This document shows positions 51,697-63,117 of a DNA stretch of 64,000 nt, piece by piece. The notes beneath the pieces were generated by a model. It made no database searches. It saw only the letters and a list, made by a program, of their open reading frames with translations, and was not told where the DNA came from. The position numbers were made by a program, and so were the translations under genes. Origin of the DNA: Atherix ibis (taxonomy: Eukaryota; Arthropoda; Insecta; Diptera; Athericidae). Location of the stretch: assembly GCA_958298945.1 (NCBI GenBank), contig OY282606.1, positions 54,139,920 through 54,203,919 on the forward strand, read 5' to 3'. Position 1 is the first letter of the stretch. The number at the start of each line of letters is the position of its first letter.

Positions 51697-51805
51697 CGCA
51701 ATTCACATGCACCGCCCGCAATTGACGTTTTTGAACTTTTGGAGTGTTATCCAAAAATACTTTTTTAATATCCAAAAAGCCGTCTCGCTGCTCAGACCTA
51801 GCCAT
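51697..51805 (-). CDS. Candidate first coding exon, unknown gene
   Basis: Minus-strand ATG (51805) opens MARSEQRDGFLDIKKVFLDN and continues for 36 codons to TGC G|GTGAGT, a strong splice donor, with balanced amino-acid composition unlike chance frames here. Its phase (one base carried over) does not join exon A of the guanylate cyclase, which needs two. It could start another gene, or an upstream exon of the cyclase via a missing exon. I do not recognise the protein. It lies right next to the R1 fragment's end. Confidence 0.4.
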
Positions 51806-53576
51806 TTGAATTATCCTTTAAAAATGATCCCAATGAATTTCATGTAATAGAGAAAGTAAGAAATAGAAAAGACCACAATCTTATAGGCTAGCATAAAATA
51901 TTAATTTACTAAAGAAGTTATTTAAAAATTTTGTAGTAAATGGCAATGAGACGGAACGTGGATTAACTGTCGATGGCTATTATTGACCCTTAATTTCATC
52001 TTATCTATACATATAATTTTAAGCATATTATTACATATTTTTGTTGTGAAAAAAGTAAAATAAATATCATTCCAAGTTTATTCATATAACTAAAGAAGTT
52101 ACAAACTCAAAAAGTTATAATTGTAGATTAGTCTCTGATATTATTTATTGGACTATTTAGGACATTATATTGCAATGCTTATATTTCGAAAGTGCATAAT
52201 TGATTTTATGCCCTGATTTAGTGGCACTGGAAATGCTGCAACTAGTATGTAGAGATCATCGAAACGCCTATTTTATTGTATGAGAAAAGGACTGAGTTAT
52301 TGTGAGGGTTAAGAATTTTTATTTAAAAACAAATATTCCTAGAAATATCCATAAAAAATTGTAATTGAAGAGAATTTTATAGTCTACAAATTATAAATAA
52401 TTATCAAATAGTATGACTGTGAATATATACGTACATATGTATGTTACAACCCTATTTTGTGATCACACATTTTTATTTCCTAATACTAGCAAAAAGAAAT
52501 CGATTGTAAATCTTTTCCAATTTGCATATTTGAACAAAAGATTGCAATATTGAAAACGATAATTTATTTTCTTCCGAAATTTGTTCTACCTTGTTATTCC
52601 GTAAATCACGTACAATGAAAATATCTAACGTCTATTATTGTACTTTGCAGATTCAATAAGAATTGCTATACATGAAATAAGTCATTAATGCCAAACACAT
52701 TTGTAAATGTTTCGAAAAATAATTGGCTATTAAGATTTTGTGTAACGATTGATTGTTTGAGAGCTTCAATTTCCAATGGAGCAATTGTTGCAATTAAATG
52801 AATTGGATAATAACACTTATTTTGTTTTTAGTACTAAAAATAAAATTTTAAAAAGAAATTTTTTATTGATTCTATAAAATTAAGAAAATAGACTTAATTT
52901 TTTGATACTTTGAATTGTGAAAAATAGTGTCAAATATGTAAAAATATATAATCACGTAGGAAAACTTCTTCAAAGGTAAAATAATCCGTAAAAAGGGCAC
53001 GATTTACGAATGTAAGTAAGTGCGAGTTTATTAAATTCCATCATAAAAGTACATGCCTTAAGTACATTCATTTGGAATAATACTAATACTCTTGATCTCA
53101 ACAGGGAACGGAATATTATCTATACATGCATACACCGTTTTTATATGCTACAAGTAGTTTTACACGTGGCTAAATTCTTATATGTTCTAATAATAGAATT
53201 ATTTTGTTAGCAAAAATAAAATATCAGCAGTTTTTGCAAAATTCTAAGAGAGAATTCACAAATTTCTGTTACCGACTGATAACAAAAGATTCGACTTATA
53301 CAATAAGGCACCCTTCAATATATATTGTCCTTTGTACGTATCTCCTTATTAATACTTAGAAAAATATCTCAAATTAAGGTATTATATTTCCAGATTTAAT
53401 GGAATGAAGGAAAAAACTCAGGATTTATTTCAGCTTTTATATTAGTTGACTGTATTATTTGTAATTTTCTGTAATTATAACAAGTTAATTTTATATTTTG
53501 ACGCATTTATCATGGGTTTAGTAACAATGAACATTAACTATTCGTATTAAATTAAACACGAATAGTAAACGTTAAT
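51806..53576. other. AT-rich stretch
   Basis: No gene recognised. If 51697-51805 is a first exon, its promoter should lie here, but I see no convincing TATA or initiator. Confidence 0.45.
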
Positions 53577-53578
53577 TA

Positions 53579-53770
53579 TTGGATTGTCCGGAAAGTAATT
53601 TCGTTTTTTAAAAATAAAAATGGAAGACGATTTTCTTATAGTGAATTAATATTTTATTTAATTAAATATTATCCAGTATGATTATGCGACTTAAGTGAGA
53701 AGTTGGTTTTGAAAAAATACAATTGAGTTCTCTGTTGGGAAACATCGAAATTACTTTCCGGACAACCCGA
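53579..53770 (-). mobile_element. Miniature mariner (192 bp) derived from the 26077 family
   Basis: Flanked by TA (53577-53578 and 53771-53772). Ends TTGGATTGTCCGGAAAGTAA and, reversed, TCGGGTTGTCCGGAAAGTAA. The left 80 bases match the reversed 3' end of the element at 26077-26962, and the right 95 match its reversed 5' end. It is an internal-deletion derivative in opposite orientation with no coding left. Confidence 0.9.
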
Positions 53771-53772
53771 TA

Positions 53773-54300
53773 TTACTTAGTGTTATTTAAATGAAAGAAT
53801 CCAGTATAGATTTATTATTATTCACTATATATATAATTGTACTAAGCAAAACATAGGGGTGACACTGAATTTTGCACTCATTGTTTTGTGTTGATTATAA
53901 TATTTGCTATTTTGGAAGCCATTAAATGAACTTAAACAAATTCTTCCAAATACTTCTCATAGTTAATTGCTAAATATTTTACCATAATATTATAATTTTT
54001 TTCTCTAACATATCCTTAGAAACTATTAAAGTTTAAACATTTTAATAATGAGCATATGATTTGATGTGTTTTTTGTCCTTTTCATTTTTATTTACTACTA
54101 ATAAAATAAATTTATTTATATTAAAATTATTTTAAACAAATACAAGTATTTGTATTAAAATAATTTTTGAAATATTCATAGATATGAAGGATATAACATT
54201 CAATTTTAACAATTCATAAACTATTCTAAAAATTTTATAAACAGTTGTTTAAAACTGTTTTCAATGCTGATCACTCACGAGGTGAGCCAGAAAAGACTGT
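53773..54300. other. AT-rich spacer
   Basis: No recognised feature. Confidence 0.5.
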
Positions 54301-54840
54301 GTTCTTGTTGTGTATTACAAAAACTGGAACAGCGAAATTTAAAGTCAAAATATACCATCAAATTTTGTGTTAAGATCGATGCATCCAAGAGTTTGTCTAA
54401 CGAATAGTTTCAACAAGCCTGTTGTGAAAATTCCTTATAAAAAATATAGGTTTTTAGGTGTCATAAACGAGAGGAGAGAAGTAGTGGTTAGACCAATATC
54501 ATTCACGGACGAAACACTGCTTCAACATTAGAAACTAATTGAAATGTGGACTGAGTGGGCGTTCTTGTGATATCAGACCGTCGATTATTATTGAAGCTCT
54601 ATAAAGCTTAAGAAAAGCGATTTCTGGCGTTAGCAAGCTCTCTATTCATATGATCTCAGTCTGTGCAAATTTTTTTATTCTCAAAGATAACAAAACACTT
54701 GAATAGAAGCCGATAATATCTAAAGGAGTATAGCTGAGGAGCTAAATGCAATTCAAGTTGAAGTTTTTCAATACTGCCACAAGGATTGAAAATGCTTTCG
54801 TCGACTTATAGCCATTCGGAAATACTTTGAAGGGTATATG
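54301..54840 (+). mobile_element. Decayed mariner-type transposase remnant
   Basis: Less AT-rich than flanks. Frames give IDASKSLSNE with FQQACCENSL (resembling the N-terminal FCVKxxxSxxETxxxLxxAYG block), SFTDETLLQH, and near 54750 LNAIQVEVFQYCHKDWKCFR then IRKYFEGYMS (resembling AIPxxEFQxCYxxWxxR and GDYFEGD). The middle is deleted or unreadable. No ends found. Confidence 0.45.
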
Positions 54841-57800
54841 TCTTAAAATATTATAAAATTAAAAATAAATTAGTTTCATTAATTTTCTGCCACACCTGAT
54901 AGTGAAATCTTACTAATAGAATTTTATTCTTGATAAAAATATAACAACACTTATTCGAGTAAAATTGAGATCTTAGTCTGAATGGTAATATATGTGTATA
55001 AGAATTCCCAGTGGTAAACCTATAATAAATTTACAAAAAAAAATACTGTACCTAAAAATATAAACTTACAATGCCAAATAATTCGTTAAATACATAGAAA
55101 TATTAACAAAAATCAATATACAATAATTTGGTTAAGTAAAAATTTCGTCCATTAGTTTACTTGAAGTAGTAACAAAATATTTCAAATAACGAGATCTTAA
55201 AAGACTCTATAGGATCCCCTTACATATATCCTGTATAATTATAACTGTATAACAATGTTACTGTATTGTCGCGTTCTAGGATTTAACCTTGATCTTCCCT
55301 CTTAATATAGTATCTTACTTATAATAATATTGCTTTAAAATTCTCGAAAATAATCACTATACCTTTAATGAATGTAAGGGTTCTTTAAAGCTACTTATGC
55401 TGCTGGTAAAATTCTTTCATCTTAGAAAAGTCTTATAACATATATCAATTTCTACAATTTCTAATCCTCTACAATTGGCATACTAAGTGTCGACGATGAA
55501 AGTCAATGAAGAGGAAATTTTTGCTATCATATAATATTCAATTTTCATATTTGATTAAATCAAATTGTCAATTTTTGTTATCAACAAGCTAAGCTTATTT
55601 TTTAAATGTTAATTGCACAATTATTCCAAAAGAAATAAAATTATGCTATTTAGAACTTTATTGAGATGGATAAATTTCTTGTAACCTACATACACAATTG
55701 TATGATATATCGGAATTGTGTAACGTATGTGAGTTTTAAAAAAAAATATTTGAAAAATGTATTGAGGTATCTAAAAGCTCTATAATGGAAATTGGAAAAA
55801 TAAAGTACCAATGAGCCGAACGCCATCGAATCGTTAGATAGGATTATTGTAGTTCCGTATTAGAAAGATTTAGATTTTGCTAGTGTAATTATTTTAGAAT
55901 ATGTTATATTTTTCTATTTGTGCATACAGTAAAGCAATATTGAAAATTGCTTAGCAAATATTTTCAACGTACCAGATTTTAAAAATTATTAAAAAATAAT
56001 AGATAAAATAAAAATATTTGGAGTATAAAGCATTTGCAAAAACTCTTATTAAACTGAAGTGAATCTATGTGTATGTGACTTAATCTGAAAGATTTTCAGA
56101 GTTTCCTTTATAAATATAGTATCCAAAATATTCTCTTATAGTAATGTGAGGCTATTTGTCTAGGAGACTTTTATGTCTATACATATACACGTTCACTATT
56201 GTTGAAGAACAGTAGTTAAGATTAAAATCTTTCGAATTATTTACTTTGAGAATATGTTGTTATTGGGTTAAAATGTATTTTTTTAAAATGACAAATTACG
56301 TTCACTATAAATTATTATCCATATCATCACATATTGTATCGAAATATATAAGAATATATTATTTAAATATTGTAAACGTACTACGTGTGTTTTCAAAATC
56401 AAATACTTGAAAATATCAAAACATTTATAGATTCTTATTCATGATCCGAAAATCAATAATTAGTCGAATAGAGACAAAGGTACAGAACATTATAACTTAT
56501 TCAAGAGCTGAACTACTCAGCTATAGAACGTAAAATATGTCTTAAATTTTTTTGTTGAATCTCTTGTATATTTTTACGTAGCCATACAATAATGATAATA
56601 ATCGTTCCAAATATTTACGATTAATAATTGAAACCATAAAACGGCGTCCAATTCCGTTGAGAATTCAGGATAAAAGCTTTCTGGCTATAGGTCTAATAGC
56701 TGTTAATAATTTCATGGATAAATTGAAAGTACATGAAAAATGAATAAAATTAATTTAAATTTTCAGGAAACAAAAAATTTGCAAAAAATTCACGTCTTGG
56801 ATGAGAAAAATTTTAAATGGCTTTTATATTATAATCAAGAGAAAGGACTGAATATCTTCATTAATCTCAAAGTTTTAATGTAGATATTCTTAACTAATTC
56901 AAAGATGGATCATAATTTTTTTTTATTTCATAAAGATTTATATTTTTATATTTTAGATAATTTGATAAAAATATATTTTAAACTTTTCAAAGTTTATACA
57001 CAATTAACGTTAGTCACTTTTTCGAAGTTTCTTATAAGAATGGACTCTGAATATTGTATCATATTTTTGACAAAACGGTCTATATTATAGACAAAAAAGT
57101 CCATGATATAAAAAAAATTAAAGGTCTTTTTTTGTTTTGATAGCAAATTAGTAGTATTTCAAATATGGAGTTTTTTATTTTTTTTGTTATTACTTAAAGA
57201 ATTATTAACTTCTTGTAAAGTTATGTAATTTGTTTTCTGCGAGGGATGGAAAAGTTCATACGTGAGAAAGAAAGGTAGGAAATTTTATCCTAAATAAATT
57301 TATCCTTGAAGTTTATAAATTTTTTATAACTTTTGGGAACAGTTAATTATTTTTTAAACAAAAGTAAATAGCGCTTATGGTATTGCTGGCAGTATACGTG
57401 TTTATATTTTAAGCAAATATTTTTTCATTTTTTTGTTTTGGAGCAAAGAAATTCTATTTTTAAGCCTTACACTTGTATCAAGGATAACTTTTATAATTAA
57501 TTAAATATGCATTTGAAATGAGTTATTTCTTATTCGGCTGGAAAAGAGGGATCTAAGGTATTTTAAGTGACATATTGCACTTTTCTCCTTTAATGGAGAT
57601 CTTATGTACTCGTATCATATCAAAAGGTATTACACGCTTCTTTTGTTCAGACTAATAGTTTCGCTATATTGAAAATAAAATATGATAAAAGTAATAATTT
57701 TTTAAAAATTTGGTATAATTGTATAATCAGTATAATAAAGATTTGTTATACAATATTTAAAGGATAAGTAATTAAAGAATTTATAAATAAAACGAAAAAT

Positions 57801-59955
57801 AAAATAAAATTTATAATTCCATTTAAATACAATATATAATTTTTGAATTCTAATAAATTTTTAGTAATGTGGAATGCACGTAATAAATATTATGAAAAAA
57901 TCATTTGAAATGTTAATGCTCCGAGTCCTGAAAAAATTATATAATGCTTTACTCCTGCATATATTTCAAAAACGTCATTTAATATAGTACGAATGGATTC
58001 TTGAGATATGTCTTAAATTAGAATGACGTAGTTAGTCTTCACTCTGTTGATGTTTTCGGAATTCAAAGACGTTGAAGATCTTCCCGAACCAGGCAAGTCG
58101 TAACCACTTCTTGGTCATCTTAAGTTTTTTTCATATATTGCAATAGTACAGCATACAATAATGCAGTCATTCATTATTTTTTATTGTCCAAGCACTAAAC
58201 ATATCCCCATATAAGTTACTTGTTACAATATACATTAATCACCTCGATCCCATACTGCTATCATTTCAAGTACTGAGCTAAAGATTTTAAATGTTTTAAC
58301 TTATTTAAATTAACCTCCAAATTAAAGAGTTCAGAATATATATGTATTTTTAATCTTTTTAAATGACACTTCTACGACATGTACTTCCAATTTTAGTCAG
58401 TTTCTCTGTTGAAAAAAGTAATGTATTTCAGCACAAAAAATTGTATTAGTTATAACTATTTATCATTTATTGTTAAAAAGTGTTATGTTTAATGAATATA
58501 AAATATTTCAATTTTTAACAACAAATTACACATGAATTGTTAAAATACATTTTTATATGATTCATATCTGTTGAAATATTGTTATCGGTTTTCCATTTCA
58601 AAAAGTTCCATTCAAATTTATATTTTTGAGATATTCATATGCCAAGATCAAAAAAAAAGAAGGTATCCTTGACTAAATATTGTAAACGTATATTTTAAAC
58701 AGAACCTTTGTGTAGATTTTCATTTTTTATATTAAAGATAAATCTGGTAAATGAAAAACAATCAATCATTTCGATTATGATTGATGTAGAAATTGTTTCG
58801 TCGTTCTTGATCAATGAAATCAAGTATATTCACTGTGTACAAGGACAAACTGTGAATTTTGGTTCTTATTTCATCATATTGTTTTACAGAAAACTGATGC
58901 GTCTCTAAGAATATTGTCTAAATGTGGAAGATAGCAGATAATGTATTTAAAGTAAAAAGAAGGAAAAATGTTTATTTTGAAATTGAAAGCATGCAATCAA
59001 CGAAGACTGTGCCTTCCGTTTAAACAAATAGCAATAAAATGTAAAGAGCTGCGATAAATGTCGAGAAAAGGCTACCCCCTAAAACGGAAATAATACACCA
59101 AGTTCTGCCCCGCTTGGTTAAGGGTTAAAAACAAAGCTATCAAGCTTAATGGGATGTCGTTTCAGTACTGTGGCAAATCAAGCCGACGGTAGCATTGTTG
59201 AAGCAATAAAAATTTACTTTTAAAATGGAAAGGTTCAGTTATATTCTATCGTCTAGTTCAAATTAAATTATATTCTCAATTTTATATAAATTAGTACTTG
59301 TAATGAGGCTTATAAAATATAAAATGAAAATTATCTCCTTTTTTAGATTGTTTTCAGGATATTGTTTCATGTCTTGCTGTTCCTAAGGTGAATCAATAAT
59401 TACCCTTGCCGAAAATAACAATTTTAACTAAAGTAAAAATATGTGATATCTGAATTTAAGAAGACTATTAGAGTACTCGGTGGGTGCTTTATTAAATAAT
59501 CGATTAAAATATGCCTTAGAATTTGATACGCATTCAAATAATTTAAATATTTTATTACCAGTATTATTGTTATGCATATGTTTTTTTTTTAAATATCATT
59601 TATATGTCTTCTTACATATATTTATATAGACTGATATCGGAATAAATAACTTTTATGAATAAATATTTTTGGTTAAATTTTGAAAATTGCACAAGCTTTA
59701 TATGTAAATAAACTTATCTGAAAGGTTAGGGTAGAATCGGTATTAGTTTATATAGACTTTCTTCCTTAATAACGTCAAATTATTATAATTCCACAAAATT
59801 CCACAATTTAAAAAAAATAAATACCTACATGTATATTTTTCTAACTGCATAAGGTATACTATATAACAAAATTTACTATCAGTTCGTATGTAGTACAGAA
59901 CTTTAAACATTTAAACTGCCATTCGGTCTAGCAAAAATATTCAAAATAATGAATG
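54841..59955. other. Long AT-rich stretch without recognised genes
   Basis: Five kb. A segment at 58980-59225 is somewhat less AT-rich (contains GCTACCCCCTAAAACGG and CAAGTTCTGCCCCGCTTGG) and may be an old mobile fragment I cannot place. Open frames at 56905-57090 and 58708-58908 look like chance. Confidence 0.45.
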
Positions 59956-59957
59956 TA

Positions 59958-60827
59958 CGAGGTCTGTTCAAAAAGTATCGCGAATTTTGAATTTCCGCGG
60001 GTTACGTATATTTGATTTTCGATTTTTTGTGGCGTTGTATTGATACTCATGTCTCTCAATTATGCTGATAAGTTCGGCCATTTTGAATGTTCAGTTAATT
60101 TTTGACAGCTGCTTTGCTTGCACGTGTTTTGGCTCGTCTTGGATTTTTGCCCATTTTCGACCAAAAACAGCATCGTATTAACATTGCTAAGGAGATGTTG
60201 GACTGTGTCCTCGACGACACAAATTTGCTCCAGAAGGTCATAACTGGTGACGAATCATGGATTTTTGGTTATGACGTGTAAACCAAAGCTCAATCATCCC
60301 AATGGAAGCTGCCGCACGAGCCAAGACCGAAAAAAGCGCGTCGAGTTCGGTCGAATGTGAAGGTTTTGCTGACAGTTTTTTTCGATTGCAAGGGCATGGT
60401 GCATCACGAGTTCCTGCCACAGGGTAGAACGGTCAATAAGGAATATTACCTGCGTGGAGCAATCCGCCAGAACCGCCCGGATTTGTGGAAGAACAAAAAT
60501 TGTTGCTTGTGAGCGAATTTTTGGCCAAAAACAATACACTAATAATGCTGCAGCTACCGTATTCCCCAGACTAGCCCCCTGTGATTTTTTCTTGTTCCCG
60601 CAACAGATTCTTTGATCTATTATTTGGATTGGACAAAATTCGAAGACGAGCCAAAACACATGCAAGTAAAGCAGCTGTCAAAAATTAACTGAACATTCAA
60701 AATAGCCGAACTTGTAGGCATAAATGAGAGACATGAGTACCAATATAACGCCATAAAAAAAATCGAAAATCGAATATACGTAACCCGCAAAAATTCAAAA
60801 TTCTCGATACTTTTTGAATAGACCTCG
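59958..60827 (+). mobile_element. Foldback mariner derivative, copy 2
   Basis: 870 bp flanked by TA (59956-59957 and 60828-60829). Ends CGAGGTCTGTTCAAAAAGTA and, reversed, CGAGGTCTATTCAAAAAGTA. Arms of about 190 bp (59958 to about 60153 and about 60635 to 60827) are inverted copies of the family's 5' UTR. Between them a plus-strand truncated transposase begins abruptly after GCTCGTCTTGGATTTTTGCC, the same junction as copy 1. Confidence 0.9.
60150..60600 (+). pseudogene. mariner transposase fragment in foldback copy 2
   Basis: Reads QKQHRINIAKEMLDC, VITGDESWIFGYDV then a stop, SQWKLPHEPRPKKARRVRSN, KVLLTVFFDCKGMVHHEFLP, then a deletion removing the HHDNAPAH block, and finally PQTSPL-like remains of the third aspartate region. 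The N-terminal DNA-binding domain is absent. Not functional. Confidence 0.82.
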
Positions 60828-61110
60828 TATTAAAGACTTTTGCCGAGAGTTCAGTGATTAATATTATTTTCTAAAATTTTATTCTACTAATTTTAAAGAA
60901 GCCTAAGAAATTATCACAAGAAAAAACAAAAAGTTTCTCCTTTAAATTCATTTTAAATTAAAATTATTACTTTATAATCAGTTTACTCATAATAGTTAAC
61001 AAATTCTTTGCTTTCAGTAATAGACAAATTAGCTACTTACTTTGAAGAACTTTAACCAAATTCCAATGTGATCTTAAAATATAGCTTTTAGTAAATGTCT
61101 CAAATATCTT

Positions 61111-61165
61111 ACGTATAAAATAACAAATAAAAAATAGCACGTATAAAATAACAAATAAAAATAGC
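61111..61165. repeat. Tandem duplication of 27-28 bp
   Basis: ACGTATAAAATAACAAATAA plus AAAATAGC occurs twice in a row. Confidence 0.88.
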
Positions 61166-61398
61166 TATTTTAGTGTAAAATAGTGACTAAGTCCAAATAT
61201 TCTAAAAACTCTTTAAACTAAGTTTTATAACTAAAGGTATCTATGTACAGTTCTTGGAAATTAATGAAAACGTTTTGAATCAATCTAAACTGTTGAAGTC
61301 AAAACTTTTCATGAATAAATATCAAGTTTATCTTAAATTTTACGATTGCACGAAATCTACATAAAGTGTTTGTATCTTTATTATCAATGTCTGATCTA

Positions 61399-61435
61399 AA
61401 TGCTCTATTGAACGCATTGCTTTCAATAGAGCATT
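61399..61435. repeat. Perfect hairpin, 14-bp arms, 9-base loop
   Basis: AATGCTCTATTGAA at 61399-61412 pairs exactly with 61422-61435. Confidence 0.85.
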
Positions 61436-61639
61436 AAAATGACGCCGTTATGGTTTAAAGCTGCAACTGGGAAACGTTACACCCCTATGATTGCTACACT
61501 TGTTTATATTATTTTAAACTCCTGCTTCTTTTGCATGACGAACCTTCTCGACTTAAGAGTCAGGAAAACTGTAAGAAAGGTCAAGATTACAGCTTGAAAT
61601 GAGTTTACTTCCACTATTGTTACTATGTCCATCTCGAAA

Positions 61640-63117
61640 GAGGCATGGATAGGAATTAGTCGGATTCTTAATCGTCAAAAAATGGAATTTCAATCATAGA
61701 GATTAAAAATGCTATACGGAAAATCTCTCTTTAACTCCGCCTTCTTAAGCATATTGCGATCATACATGACTGGTAGAACCTTCACGGTTAAAGGAAACGG
61801 TTATTTTTCGTCAAAACGTATCAATGAAAATGGTATTTTCTCCAAATCACATTTTCTCTATATGGATAACTTCTTCGTGCTTACGGCAAAACCGACAACT
61901 GAGGAGGTATTTACAGCCATTAGAGAAATCATTTGGCTTGTAAGCACCTGAAGCAGAAAAAGATAATGTTTTTATACGAACATCGAACTCTAGTATCTCC
62001 GTATATGCAAAAAATAGAACTGTGACTCAAGTAGGTTCTTATTTGAATCTAACTCCCTACATCCGGCAGATTCCATAAAAATCCTTGGTATTGCCATTAC
62101 GCGTGGTAGAAGATGGAACTACGGATTAACAACACTATTAGCAGAATCTACTCCATTGTTTAATAGGTTAAGAATTCTGGTTGGTAGTAAGTGTAAAATT
62201 AGACAGAGTAAGGCAACCATAATAGCTAACGCCATGCTGGACGGAACATTGCTCTATTCCTTCACTTAATGCGTCATAATGCCAGTAACAGGATAAAGTA
62301 AATTTGAATCAACGGCAAATTGTTTTGTTTGACTAACCAAAGCAATATCGGATTTCCCCGTTGGACTCTATCCTTGTTAAAACTGGGTAAAACCCTATCT
62401 TCCTCTCTCTTTCTAAAATACTACATAACCCTAACATATAACAACCTTTGCTTTACAAATTATTGTTTTCACAATGTTTAAAAAAAAGTTATTTCCACCA
62501 GCTGCTCAAAAATAAATTTGTCCTCCCTTTCGCTAATGATTTCCGATTTGGAAAGAGATCCATCCACTCTTTCACTTAATTTCCAAACTTCATTACGTGT
62601 TTACGATGCTTAGTATAAACAAAAAGTTTAACACCAATTCGTCTAACTATAGGAAACTTTTCCTCAAGTTATTTGAACTATTTGATGATTCTACTTTTCT
62701 GCTCACAGACGCCGATGTTGGTGACCACACAAAATCATTTGCAGTCATCCAGCTTGTTGGTACTGAACACCACGACATTAAATGTGAAATCCTACCTAAT
62801 GAAAGTTCCAATTTCCATTGCAAACTGTGAGCAATTAGGACTGCAGTTGAGACTGCAATTGATGTCCCCAAACATTGCAGTATAAATATTTTTACCAACA
62901 ATCTCGAGCCATGAAAGCCATTCGTAGACCATCAAATGATGTGGTGCTAAACAAGACTCGTTGTAGTCTATTTAACAATAGAAGCATCGCGTTACGTTGG
63001 GTTCCCGGTCACATTGGTATTCTCGGCAATGAGCAGTCTAATCAGCTAGCGAAGGAAGCTCACCACTGTCCTGTTCCTATTGAAATTTCAAATTTATTAT
63101 TTCTACTGACCAAATGA
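61640..63117 (+). mobile_element. RNase H-bearing non-LTR retrotransposon, copy C
   Basis: Plus-strand degenerate element of the same type as copies A and B. SILRSYMTGRTFTVKGNGYF (about 61752) parallels [19 protein letters not shown] of copy A; IKILGIAITRGRRWNYG parallels [14 protein letters not shown]. RNase H: FLLTDADVGDHTKSFAVIQL (about 62695), AIRTAVETAID, RWVPGHIGILGNEQSNQLAK (about 62995). Several stops. It ends within or soon after RNase H, without the 3' UTR and (AAC)n tail. Confidence 0.78.

Larger units (their letters stand above)
60830..61639. other. AT-rich spacer
   Basis: Contains a tandem duplication (61111-61165) and a short hairpin (61399-61435). No gene recognised. Confidence 0.5.

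Noticed and set aside
51697..51805. First exon of the guanylate cyclase beta gene joined directly to 11605-11705
   Set aside because: Splice phases do not match (one base carried over versus two needed) and the sequence lacks the MYGF-type H-NOX start.
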